Shown piece after piece: positions 27,700-40,831 of a stretch of DNA of 64,000 nucleotides. This stretch comes from Brachyhypopomus gauderio (Eukaryota; Chordata; Actinopteri; Gymnotiformes; Hypopomidae): the NCBI RefSeq assembly GCF_052324685.1, contig NC_135221.1, forward strand, positions 8,156,875-8,220,874, given 5' to 3'. The first letter of the stretch is position 1, and each line of letters begins with the position of its first letter. The notes beneath the pieces are model-generated. The model did no database searches. It was given only the letters and a program-made list of their open reading frames with translations, and was not told the origin of the DNA. A program made the translations under genes and the position numbers.

Positions 27700-30600
27700 C
27701 CCAGCTCTTGTGCACGGTTCTATGTGAAATGAAAAACTCCTCCAGCTCTTTGATATGCTATGAATATCAGACCATCAACGTTCCAGCCATGCTGAAGACT
27801 ATTTGCTGGAGAGAGAACTGCTGGGGAGTGCCAGTCTGGATTGCATCCAAAGCTCTTGTTGGAGATTGGAAATTCTCCTTTAATGTTAACATCATGCCTC
27901 TACAGTAGCAATGGATTTTTTCTTTACCATCACCGTGTAACCACAGGAAAAAGACATAGCCTTGCTATTGAAATGTATGGACATTTTTAAAGATGGATAG
28001 CATGTTGTTGTCTGATGGATTACCCAGGATGAAACCTTCTAGTAACACAGTGGCAGTGTTGAGACACATATGCTGGATCTGCAATCCACCTTGTGTTACT
28101 TCCCACCACAGTGGTGTCACAACTCATTTCTGAGGCTGAGCAAGAGCAGCGGTGGTGAGTGGCAGCTCTGAAATGATGCATGACAATGACCAGACGCCAC
28201 CTTTCCATCTCACACCTGCTTTCATCAGGGCTTCTAATGAAGTGGCTTACTTGGAACTGATATCAGCCTCTCCGGAAACCGCCTTCATGAAGGGTCATAG
28301 ATGGAACCGCAGGGGGCTCGATTTCAATTGAATTAGACCTTAGAAGAGATCTTACTGAAAGGTCTACAGTCGGTAAAAAAAAACAAAGGTTAGGAAGGTT
28401 GCTTTCAAAACAGTTTCCATTATGTCCTGCTCAGTACGTTATTAAAATGGTAATCAGCATCATGGTGAACTAAATAACTGTAAAGTCTCTGAAAATTACA
28501 CTGGCTGCTTGGAAGTGCTTTTTTTGGAAGTATGTACAATTCTTTTCTGCAGAATTAAATGTTGAATGGTCCTCCATCTGTTGAACATTACTACTTTTTT
28601 TTCTTTTACTTTACATTTATCTCTTTTGTGCTGAGAAGAGAATTGCTTCAAAAATAGCATTTCTTGAATTCAACAATACAAAATGACAAAAAACAGCTGT
28701 CTGCATGCTGTACATTTCAACTCTTTACTACAAATATAATCATAATATGCTTTGTCTGTCTCAGCTGACCTGTTAAAGATCGTAATATCGCTTCATTTAC
28801 ATTAAGCAGAGCAGTCATGAGCCAAATCTGCCACTTGTGTCTTGAGCAGGTGCTGATGGCTTAATGGGCTTGTACCTGTTTGTGATCGGGGCGTATGACC
28901 TGAAGTTTCGGGGCGAGTACAACCGGCACGCGCAGGCATGGATGGACGGCATGCCGTGCCAAGTGGTGGGTTCGCTGGCCATGCTGTCCACGGAGGTGTC
29001 CGTCCTCCTCCTCACCTACCTCACCTTGGAGAAGTACATCTGCATCGTCTACCCCTTCCGCTACCTGGCCCCCAGCCGCCGTCGCACCGTCACCATTCTG
29101 GTGGTCATCTGGATCCTGGGTTTCGTCATCGCCTTCCTACCGCTGACGTGTAAAGGAGCGTTCAGGAACTTCTACGGGACTAATGGGGTTTGCTTTCCGT
29201 TGCACTCAGAACAGCCTGAGACCATAGGAGCACAGATCTACTCCATAGTCATCTTTCTGGGTGAGTGCAACGGCGGGCGCACTAGAGTGCTTCTAGGGGC
29301 TTGTGGGACTTTTATTTTGTTTTCTTTTGAGCACTTCATTGGGAATCGATGATAACTGATGTTTATGGGGGTTTGTGTTTGTGCTAAAGAGGCACCTCAG
29401 TTGTGTCCTCATAATGCATTCGTATTTCTAAGATCGTAAAAAGTCAACATAGATCTGAGTGGCTGTGTGCCCTTAATTTGTTTGGTGTGATGGAGGTCAA
29501 ATTTGGAGATGGAAGCGTATGCAGAAAGAGCCCAGAATAGACCACGTATACAGCAGCATCCACTCAGCCCTCCAGTGGCTTTACCTGTCTCACACCCAAA
29601 GATGTGTGTTGTACTCTGTCTATTCACTGTCTGAGTAAAGTGCTTCTACAAGGTCACACTATTGCCAGTTTCTGATATCAATCAAGCTGGTTGTAGCACA
29701 CCGATTTGTTGTTTGTGTTATCATTATCACAGCACCTGTTTCCCCCATCAGGTCTGAACTTAGTGGCGTTCCTCATCATCGTGCTGTCTTACGGAAGCAT
29801 GTTTTACAACATCCAGAGAACCGGGACACAGACGACCAAGTACAGCAACCACATTAAGAAGGAGCTAACCATAGCCAAACGCTTCTTCTCCATAGTTATT
29901 ACAGATTCACTTTGTTGGATACCCATTTTCATCCTAAAGATATTATCACTTATGGAGGTTGAAATTCCAGGTAAGGGCTTTCATAGGGCTTTCTATGTGA
30001 TGTCTAGGGATTCTGGATTCTGTGAAGAGATATTGAACAGAAATGGAGGAAAGAATTGGGTCCCAGTTCATTTGACTTTTGCTCTGTAGTCTATATTTAA
30101 AGATGGGAATAACTGCAAGATTCAGCTCTTTGTTACATAGTATGTGCTAGTCTCTTCTGCAGTCAAGATGTGATGATAATAAAAAAAATTGAATCTCCAT
30201 TCTTTGTTGAAGTGCAATGAGACTTTCAAAATGGCTTAGCTGCAAGGGTTTGGTTTTGTGTTTTCTCTGTCTCATTAAAATTAGTTTTGAAGAAAACAAA
30301 AAGAAGAATCATATAAACATATTTTTATCTTTTCAATCTCAACTTTCAAGACTGGTTATGTAAACACTGCTTATTTGACTCTCAATGTAAAACCCAAGGC
30401 TTTTTCTTCACAATCCTAATCTGCCTGACGTCTCTGTGCAGGAACAATCAGCTCGTGGGTGGTCATCTTCATCCTGCCCATAAACAGCGCCCTGAACCCT
30501 ATTCTGTACACACTGACGACACGGCCCTTCAAGGAGACCCTGCTGCAGGTCTGGGCCAACTACAGGCAGCGCAGGGACCTGCTCAGCGCCCGACCGACAC

Positions 30601-30743
30601 ACCTGCCCTCCTGCACCTGGCAGGAAATGTGGCCCCTCCAAGAGAACCTCGCCTCACCTGAGTACTTGTCCCACCCTTCTGAGACGTCCTGCACCTTGGC
30701 CACATGCCAGCTCATGCCCGTGGAGGACACGACTGGGACATGA
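1..30743 (+). CDS. rxfp1: Relaxin family peptide receptor 1 (spliced span, 5' end outside window)
   Basis: Leucine-rich-repeat G-protein-coupled receptor for relaxin-type peptides, acting at the plasma membrane through Gs/cAMP (family knowledge). Seventeen exons are visible: 1-36, 16575-16658, 18290-18395, 21259-21330, 22335-22406, 22579-22650, 23042-23113, 23294-23362, 23525-23596, 24115-24186, 24466-24537, 24745-24816, 25448-25519, 26357-26586, 28850-29260, 29752-29970 and 30442-30743. They join in frame to about 700 codons; only the N-terminus is missing compared with the roughly 757-residue human protein. Domain order is the end of an LDLa module, the GDNNGW linker, an LRR N-cap, ten LRRs, a hinge, seven transmembrane helices (EKY in place of DRY, NPILY in TM7) and a cytoplasmic tail ending at TGA 30741-30743. 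The neighbours etfdh and ppid support RXFP1 rather than RXFP2. Introns are rich in repeats. Confidence 0.95.
236..394. mobile_element. hAT-like MITE, copy 1 (159 bp)
   Basis: Terminal repeats CACGGACGTAATTTT and AAAATTACGTCCATG bound a body of long G and C tracts. The 8-bp flanks GTGCACAG and GTTCACAG differ at one base, fitting a hAT target duplication. There is no coding capacity. A second copy is at 26800-27110. Confidence 0.75.
748..795 (-). mobile_element. Fish LINE 3'-tail fragment
   Basis: The words agaatcagaatac and tttattgatcccc, then gggaaattgcag, form the widespread teleost retrotransposon tail, in reverse orientation. A weaker trace with tattgatcccgaaattgc occurs near 42460. Confidence 0.5.
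1345..1830. repeat. Dispersed repeat rich in GACTTGACTTG words
   Basis: Two blocks (about 1355-1460 and 1720-1815) carry repeated gacttgacttg, aaagact and gactcgagtcaa words. This resembles a common fish interspersed repeat; I cannot name the family and see no open reading frame. Confidence 0.4.
5150..5235. mobile_element. G/C-tract DNA-transposon end (partial)
   Basis: A G-tract/C-tract region ends in ccagaaccgccactg, the inverted form of the CAGTGGCGGTTCTGG terminus seen in hAT-type elements. A matching left terminus was not found, so it is probably truncated. Confidence 0.35.
5240..6110 (+). pseudogene. Possible endogenous retrovirus leader/gag relic
   Basis: A G/C-rich leader (about 5460-5640) is followed by a reading frame from 5643 that begins Met-Gly-Ser-Ser, a myristoylation-type start as in retroviral Gag. 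Stops break it within about 25 codons, and an 82-codon open stretch follows at 5841-6089. No protease, polymerase or envelope sequence follows, and no LTR pair was seen. The identification is weak; the relic cannot be functional. Confidence 0.28.
6489..6832 (+). repeat. SINE 3' body expanded by GT microsatellites
   Basis: The words gctagggggctg, ccaccgctctgggcaca, ccccctagtgtg and gattggggtgaaaatcacaat match the tail of the tRNA-derived SINE at 51103-51365. Here the internal gtgtgt segment has grown into arrays at 6573-6638 and 6711-6768. Confidence 0.65.
7036..7105. repeat. Short tandem repeat, 17-bp unit
   Basis: Four to five degenerate copies of a unit like CACACACCTATGAGCG. This is a minisatellite within intron 1 with no open frame of note. 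Confidence 0.8.
7513..7727 (+). mobile_element. Tc1-like element 3' end, partial copy
   Basis: About 215 bp matches 10260-10460 in the same orientation, including gagatttgttgacac, caacatatttttcc and gtgtcccaacttttttggaa. Only the 3' subterminal part is present. Confidence 0.7.
8298..8363. repeat. Tandem repeat with five TACTAAC words
   Basis: Degenerate units of about 15 bp (atactaactcctaag). Each carries TACTAAC, identical to the optimal branch-point sequence, on the sense strand of rxfp1 intron 1. Confidence 0.7.
8776..9240 (+). pseudogene. LINE reverse-transcriptase C-terminal relic
   Basis: The reading [15 protein letters not shown], then [11 protein letters not shown] and later FSIELKPF, is the typical C-terminal tail of fish non-LTR reverse transcriptases. 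Stops and frameshifts interrupt it. It is 5'-truncated, as usual for LINE insertions. Confidence 0.75.
9540..10462 (+). pseudogene. Tc1-like transposase relic with 3' end
   Basis: Fragments in different frames read [45 protein letters not shown] and [12 protein letters not shown], then SPIENIW. These are the DDE_3 transposase signatures of Tc1/mariner elements (QDNARPH carries the second acidic residue). A stop at 9803-9805 and frameshifts disable it. The 3' terminus gtcccaacttttttggaa lies at 10430-10450; no left terminus was found. Confidence 0.85.
10551..10598. repeat. (TG)n microsatellite
   Basis: About 48 bp of uninterrupted TG dinucleotides. Confidence 0.95.
11966..12858. mobile_element. 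hAT-like element C: inserted in B, exact 8-bp duplication
   Basis: Termini TAGGGGTGTGACGAG and CTCGTCACACCCCTA are flanked by an exact 8-bp duplication GTCTCTAA (11958-11965 and 12859-12866). Ends are rich in cgagacgaga and ctcgcgaga words. It carries a reversed partial copy of element B at about 12080-12310. Confidence 0.85.
12080..12310 (-). mobile_element. Partial inverted copy of element B inside C
   Basis: The segment is the reverse complement of 11615-11920 with divergence. Matching words include aagcgtgaccctatatttagat, gtaaatacagtatag, ccgcgcaaaatttaa and ttaagcggggactcactgta, all inverted. It ends exactly at the B terminus but is truncated at the other side. Confidence 0.8.
14400..14660. 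repeat. Fish interspersed repeat (tttatttatatagcacc type)
   Basis: The words tttatttatatagcacctt and aaagtgcttaacaaaa are typical of a common teleost retroposed repeat. A relative lies at 59434-59530. I see no open frame. Confidence 0.45.
15578..15615. repeat. (TG)n microsatellite
   Basis: About 36 bp of TG dinucleotides in rxfp1 intron 1. Confidence 0.95.
16045..16125 (+). repeat. G-rich tandem repeat (GGGGTTAGTGAAA unit)
   Basis: Four to five imperfect copies of a unit near GGGGTTAGTGAAA, giving four runs of three to five G separated by about nine bases, about 0.45 kb before the linker exon of rxfp1. The unit contains the telomere-like word GGGTTAG. Confidence 0.75.
16575..16658 (+). CDS. 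rxfp1: rxfp1 window exon 2: LDLa-LRR linker
   Basis: Acceptor ttctccag precedes it and donor gtgagt follows. It encodes [15 protein letters not shown] and continues to a Cys-rich end. The GDNNGW..FDKYF stretch matches the conserved RXFP1 linker that takes part in ligand binding and activation. It enters with two bases and exits with one, matching its neighbours. Confidence 0.92.
16659..18289 (+). other. rxfp1 intron 2
   Basis: AT-rich sequence with a (TA)n array of about 72 bp at 17734-17805. I recognise no gene or transposon in the rest. Confidence 0.7.
17734..17805. repeat. (TA)n microsatellite
   Basis: About 72 bp of uninterrupted TA dinucleotides. Confidence 0.97.
18290..18395 (+). CDS. 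rxfp1: rxfp1 window exon 3: LRR N-cap
   Basis: Encodes [19 protein letters not shown] and on to INVTM. This is the cysteine-bearing LRRNT cap; the pattern C.C...LELDCD is the RXFP signature. Acceptor ctcttccag, donor gtgagt. Confidence 0.95.
19180..19407. repeat. Long compound (CA)n microsatellite
   Basis: Three CA blocks (about 19180-19236, 19243-19316 and 19326-19407) separated by short gtaagccca-like interruptions. Total about 228 bp. Confidence 0.97.
20047..20201. repeat. (GT)n microsatellite with CpG/GC alternations
   Basis: Pure GT from about 20131 to 20200, preceded by mixed alternating purine-pyrimidine including gcgcgcgtgcg, a sequence type able to adopt Z-DNA. Confidence 0.95.
21174..21258 (+). 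promoter_or_regulatory. (CT)n polypyrimidine tract at rxfp1 exon 4 acceptor
   Basis: A CT-repeat array (21174-21240) continues into cccgctttctctttcag at the acceptor. It may act as an extended PTB-binding tract; the consequence is inference. Confidence 0.7.
21259..21330 (+). CDS. rxfp1: rxfp1 window exon 4: LRR 1
   Basis: A 72-nt exon reading [15 protein letters not shown], one leucine-rich repeat, phase 2 at both ends. Its acceptor follows a (CT)n array of about 65 nt at 21174-21240 and then tttctctttcag. Confidence 0.95.
22335..22406 (+). CDS. rxfp1: rxfp1 window exon 5: LRR 2
   Basis: A 72-nt symmetric LRR exon reading [20 protein letters not shown]. Acceptor ccttcag, donor gtgagt. Confidence 0.95.
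22579..22650 (+). CDS. rxfp1: rxfp1 window exon 6: LRR 3
   Basis: A 72-nt symmetric LRR exon reading [20 protein letters not shown]. It is very close to the human repeat ending LHRLEWL. Donor gtaagc. Only 172 nt separate it from the previous exon. Confidence 0.95.
23042..23113 (+). CDS. rxfp1: rxfp1 window exon 7: LRR 4
   Basis: A 72-nt symmetric LRR exon reading [20 protein letters not shown]. Acceptor ttgcttgtag, donor gtgagt. Confidence 0.95.
23294..23362 (+). CDS. rxfp1: rxfp1 window exon 8: short LRR 5
   Basis: A 69-nt exon reading [20 protein letters not shown], followed by NWL. It is the only LRR exon here that departs from 72 nt. By recall, the human repeat is three residues longer (PDKPLCQHMPRL). 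A GT-rich run precedes the acceptor tattgcag. Phases are kept. Confidence 0.93.
23525..23596 (+). CDS. rxfp1: rxfp1 window exon 9: LRR 6
   Basis: A 72-nt symmetric LRR exon reading [20 protein letters not shown]. The NVTF sequon is a possible N-glycosylation site in the ectodomain. Acceptor gtttgcag, donor gtaagt. Confidence 0.95.
24115..24186 (+). CDS. rxfp1: rxfp1 window exon 10: LRR 7
   Basis: A 72-nt symmetric LRR exon reading [20 protein letters not shown]. Acceptor cttctag, donor gtacgt. Confidence 0.95.
24466..24537 (+). CDS. rxfp1: rxfp1 window exon 11: LRR 8
   Basis: A 72-nt symmetric LRR exon reading [20 protein letters not shown]. Acceptor ttgctgcag, donor gtaagt. Confidence 0.95.
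24745..24816 (+). CDS. rxfp1: rxfp1 window exon 12: LRR 9
   Basis: A 72-nt symmetric LRR exon reading [20 protein letters not shown]. The human repeat has the same SYNPI core. Acceptor ttcacag, donor gtgagt. Confidence 0.95.
25448..25519 (+). CDS. rxfp1: rxfp1 window exon 13: LRR 10
   Basis: A 72-nt symmetric LRR exon reading [20 protein letters not shown]. It is the last repeat before the hinge. Acceptor tctcacag, donor gtaagt. Confidence 0.95.
26216..26356 (+). promoter_or_regulatory. Long polypyrimidine tract before rxfp1 exon 14
   Basis: About 120 nt almost wholly of C and T, in tccctccctc-like units, ends in cacgcacacag at the acceptor of the exon that opens the 7TM domain. Mirror-symmetric runs of this kind can form triplex DNA. 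Confidence 0.7.
26357..26586 (+). CDS. rxfp1: rxfp1 window exon 14: hinge, TM1, start of TM2
   Basis: Begins [20 protein letters not shown], the hinge cysteine motif of RXFP receptors. It continues through TM1 ([19 protein letters not shown]), intracellular loop 1 (RSENKLHAM) and the start of TM2. A pyrimidine-rich tract of about 120 nt lies just upstream (26216-26340). The exon is markedly GC-rich at third positions compared with the LRR exons. Confidence 0.96.
26800..27110. mobile_element. hAT-like MITE, copy 2 (311 bp), exact 8-bp duplication
   Basis: Termini CACGGACGTAGTTTG and AAAATTACGTCCATG, with exact flanks TGTGCATG (26792-26799 and 27111-27118). Compared with copy 1 it holds an extra internal module (about 26975-27075) that is shared with the element at 55871-56276. 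Confidence 0.82.
27111..28849 (+). other. Rest of rxfp1 intron 14
   Basis: Contains a (TC)n array at 27637-27695. I see no recognisable element in the remainder. Confidence 0.65.
27637..27695. repeat. (TC)n microsatellite
   Basis: About 59 bp of uninterrupted TC dinucleotides. Confidence 0.96.
28850..29260 (+). CDS. rxfp1: rxfp1 window exon 15: TM2 to start of TM5
   Basis: A 411-nt exon with the TM2 core [19 protein letters not shown], the TM3 cysteine PCQVVGS, the [11 protein letters not shown] motif at the DRY position, TM4, ECL2 ending [12 protein letters not shown], and the first residues of TM5. ECL2 carries an extra cysteine (LTCKG) absent from human RXFP1 as I recall it. Acceptor ttgagcag, donor gtgagt. 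Confidence 0.96.
29752..29970 (+). CDS. rxfp1: rxfp1 window exon 16: TM5, ICL3, TM6
   Basis: Encodes [20 protein letters not shown], a basic third intracellular loop ([12 protein letters not shown]) and TM6 with DSLCWIPIF, then [10 protein letters not shown]. Acceptor cccatcag, donor gtaagg. Phases fit exons 15 and 17. Confidence 0.96.
30442..30743 (+). CDS. rxfp1: rxfp1 window exon 17: TM7 and C-tail, stop
   Basis: Encodes [20 protein letters not shown], then [11 protein letters not shown] and the cytoplasmic tail, ending in TGA. The NP..Y motif and the tail words YRQR and EMWPLQE match RXFP1. Acceptor ctctgtgcag. Confidence 0.96.
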
Positions 30744-30815
30744 GGGACCATGGCGGGATCCTGGGGACAAGACCGTGTCAGAGCACAGACCCTGGACTCA
30801 TTGCCACACACACAC

Positions 30816-30878
<63 letters not shown>

Positions 30879-30943
30879 TCTGTTTGTAGATTCATAAATG
30901 TGTATATGCACAGGCATGCTCACCCTATAGGGGTAAGAATAAA
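30744..30943 (+). promoter_or_regulatory. rxfp1: rxfp1 3' UTR start with first poly(A) signal
   Basis: The sequence after the stop carries a (CA)n tract at 30804-30878 and an AATAAA at 30938-30943. Later AATAAA copies (about 31345 and 32192) could give longer 3' UTRs; which is used cannot be told from sequence. Confidence 0.5.
30804..30878. repeat. (CA)n microsatellite in the rxfp1 3' UTR
   Basis: About 75 bp of CA with two CG interruptions, starting about 60 nt after the stop codon on the sense strand. Confidence 0.95.
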
Positions 30944-32815
30944 GAGTGTGTCTGTTTGCATGCGAGTTTGTGTACGGCCATAAGAAATACAGTACTGAAT
31001 TAATTTGATAGTTCTAATTAATTTGATAGTTCTAGGCCTTTGAAAAGCCTGGATTAGTATATAGTGAGGTTACAATTAGACAATTAGACAATTAGAGAGT
31101 CAACAGATCAGATGTTAAAGAATGCATCAAAATCAACCTGGTTCTTCTTTAACCCTTTCAAGATTTTGTCGGTTGCTATATTGATTTTATTCATGTCAGT
31201 AATTAACAATACTGAACTGCCAAAATCAGCAAAGATATTACAATGTTTATTATTCCTTTTTTAAATTGAACATATATTTAATAGTGTGTATTGTATTTAT
31301 AACTACTGCTGCACTGTGCAGAAATATAAACGAGTTTGGGTATAAATAAATATGAGGGGTTTTTTTAAGGTAAGCCATCCAAATCGTTCCTAAAAGCACA
31401 AACCAAACTCTTTACAGTTGTTAATGTAGTTAAAAGCAGGATCATCAGTTTCTGTCATTCAGGATATGTGGGCGTTAGAATCTCCTTCATTAAGCCATGA
31501 CCCTGTGCTATTTAAGAAGACTACATGACAGATATTTACAATGCATGATCAAGTTCTTTCACAAGTCATTTATGATTTGCGATTGATGAGATGACCCCCC
31601 CCCCCCCCATGGAGACTTGTGCTATATTAGCTACTATGTTTTATGGTATGTAATTAGTTGATTATCTGATTACCTAGCAGGGGACAGAAAGTACAAAAAA
31701 GAAAAAATTATGTAATGTGAAAGCCATCTCACCAGTCACAGATTAAGGAAAAAAATCTTGCTGACAAGTTGTCTGTGTTTGAAAAATCTCGTGTTTGTAT
31801 ATTTGGTATGTACATTTTGTATGCATATTTTAATTGCGACTGACCACTGTGACTTTCAGTGTCATGTTGAATATGCTTTCGTGTCCATGTTTAATAGTAG
31901 TTATGAATAAGATGTCAGACATACTTTAAACACAGTGAGTGCTGAATTACTGAAGAAACTAAAGCCTCTTTTTCAAGTGGAGGGTCTCAGTAGTTCAGAA
32001 TCTTAACCCAGGGTAGGTGGTGCAAGGATTGCATGTCTGTGAACATGGATGCCTCTTTGTGTCATGGTATTTTTATTCATAGAAACCATTAGTGCCACTC
32101 CCACAGGGATCTTTTTTCATAATTCATGTATGCTTTGAAGACTGTTTTCTAATGTCTTTGAATTTGGAGTTAATTATTTCCAAATGCAAAAATAAATAAA
32201 TGTCTAGGTTCTTAAAACACGGTTTTGGCTTTCAGTGTTTCTTGACACTCCAGCATGTTTTTTTTTTTTGCATGTTTTACTTTAAAAGTTGAGCCATTAA
32301 ATGAATTATCTGTCATGACAACCATGGAGCTCTATGTCAGGATATATACCCCTTACTTTGAGGTTTTAGAAACACTTGAATGGCAGTGAGAACAAATCCA
32401 GAGGACTCACTCCTCTGCTGTAGGAGAAATTGCTGGCTAGCCTTTAGTATGTAGATGAAAGGATTTAGTATAGTCACATTTATGGACATTAGACATCTTA
32501 TATTAGTCCAAAGCTGTAGCACACCATATCAACCATATTTAGGCCCCTATACGGAGAAATGCCTGTCATTTTAAAATGACATTAACAGCAATGTGATTGT
32601 TGTCCTCAAATTTCAGTGGAAATGACATTTTAACGTTAATCTAACAATCATTATTACTGTGGAATATTGTTTTGTTTAATGTATTGTATAAGCAGATTAG
32701 CCCAATATTTAATTTATTTAAAAAATAACACAACCTAAACAACCTATTCAATATTACAATAACTTTAATTAGTGTCATTTATATTTGTAATATTTACTGA
32801 ACCGGAATTAAGCCT
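30944..32815. other. rxfp1-etfdh intergenic region
   Basis: AT-rich sequence with several AATAAA words. In human a small gene, C4orf46, lies in this interval (from memory); I could not recognise an equivalent here. Confidence 0.6.
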
Positions 32816-32829
32816 CCAGTAGATGGCAG
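32816..32829 (+). promoter_or_regulatory. CTCF-type core motif upstream of etfdh
   Basis: CCAGTAGATGGCAG fits the CTCF consensus CCASYAGRKGGCRS at every position and lies about 185 nt before the etfdh start codon. It is followed by a GAAGAAGAAGA run. This combination resembles a dispersed teleost element I recall, so it may be repeat-derived. Confidence 0.45.
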
Positions 32830-33012
32830 TAAAGCGGTTTCCACAGTCTTTCCGTACCTACAGAAGAAGAAGACCTATTTTGGTTCCAGTATGTAACTTG
32901 CGTCTATTTATTAGCGTAGCGACAGCGTAGAGAACATTTAAAGGTAGTTATATATAATTATACAAGGCGTGCCTTCGCTAGTTATCGATACGATAACCGG
33001 CCCGTCTGATCG

Positions 33013-39786
<6,774 letters not shown>

Positions 39787-40230
39787 TCGGTGCTTTTTTC
39801 CTTCCATCCGTTCGATTCCAACGCGTCACTGAGGCATCTAAGCTGCTCGTACCTGAGAGAACTTGCACCTTGTGTATGCGTTTTCATAGTTTCCAGCAGG
39901 AACAAGTCCATGATGATACAAGCACTAAGGGAAGGTTATGCGTGAAATGCCAGTGTGTGGCATTGTGCATTTATGAAGAATGTACTTTAACGTCTTGAAA
40001 CTAGAAACTTTTATATAAAAAGGTTAAATGTGTGACCAACTTGGCCGATTCAAATGGCCGAGAAGAAAAGCTACTTTTTTGGTTGACTGTATCAACATTT
40101 ACAAATAGTGGGCAGTGCCATTATGTCAGGTGCTAGCCTGTAAGCTAACGGCAATAGTTCATTAAACTGTTATATGAAATGTACATGAATCTTCAGATAT
40201 TGATATATCGTAAGATATTGTAACTGGTAC

Positions 40231-40236
40231 AATAAA
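40231..40236 (+). promoter_or_regulatory. etfdh: etfdh poly(A) signal AATAAA
   Basis: AATAAA lies 445 nt after the etfdh stop. A second AATAAA at 40428-40433 gives an alternative end. The ppid stop is at 40743 on the other strand, so long 3' UTRs would overlap. Confidence 0.6.
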
Positions 40237-40647
40237 CTCATTTTCCCAAACTTTTTCTCCTAAATTCATTTTTATTTTCTCAGATGAAAGAAAGATTCGG
40301 TGTGAAAATGAGTACGTCTATTACACTGAGCTTATGCAGCATGGGCTGACTAGTCTCTCCCTGAAACACTTCCCCTCACAACTTTAAAACTGATCCATCA
40401 TAAGGACCAAGGAACTGTGTTATGTCAAATAAATATTGAAGAGTCAAGCAACTCTTAAAGGTCAGCCTGCTTTTGGCTGTTGGAGTGCTTTGAGCAGCAG
40501 TCTGCATTCAACCTCAATTCAAGCCTCCTTGTAAAATACTTCCGTTCCTTACAGCAGTCATAACAAAAAGTGTTGTATGTCATCTATAATGGATCATGTC
40601 CTTCTGTAAATTTCTTCTCCAACAGATTTGAGAATCCAGCTACAGTG

Positions 40648-40653
40648 TTTATT
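40648..40653 (-). promoter_or_regulatory. ppid: ppid poly(A) signal (AATAAA on minus strand)
   Basis: TTTATT on the plus strand reads AATAAA on the minus strand about 90 nt beyond the ppid stop. This is a plausible short 3' UTR end facing the etfdh tail. Confidence 0.55.
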
Positions 40654-40742
40654 CAGTTTACTCCCAGCCTTACATTACTGACGGTGGAATACAGGCGAAC
40701 TTCTACGAGCCGGTGAAAGCCGGGATGCGTGGACACGTCCTT

Positions 40743-40831
40743 CTACGTAAACATCTTGGCATAGATCTTCTTCTCCCGCTCCTTTTCCTCCTTCACCTTC
40801 TGCTTGACCTTAAGCATCTCGTTCCCGATAG
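40743..40831 (-). CDS. ppid: ppid exon 10: C-terminal helix, stop
   Basis: Encodes [20 protein letters not shown] and KKIYAKMFT before TAG. This is the charged C-terminal helix of Cyp40. Acceptor ctccttcag. Confidence 0.95.

Noticed and set aside
30944..33012. A C4orf46-like gene expected from human gene order
   Set aside because: No reading frame or spliced pattern resembling it was found on either strand; I cannot tell true loss from failure to recognise it.
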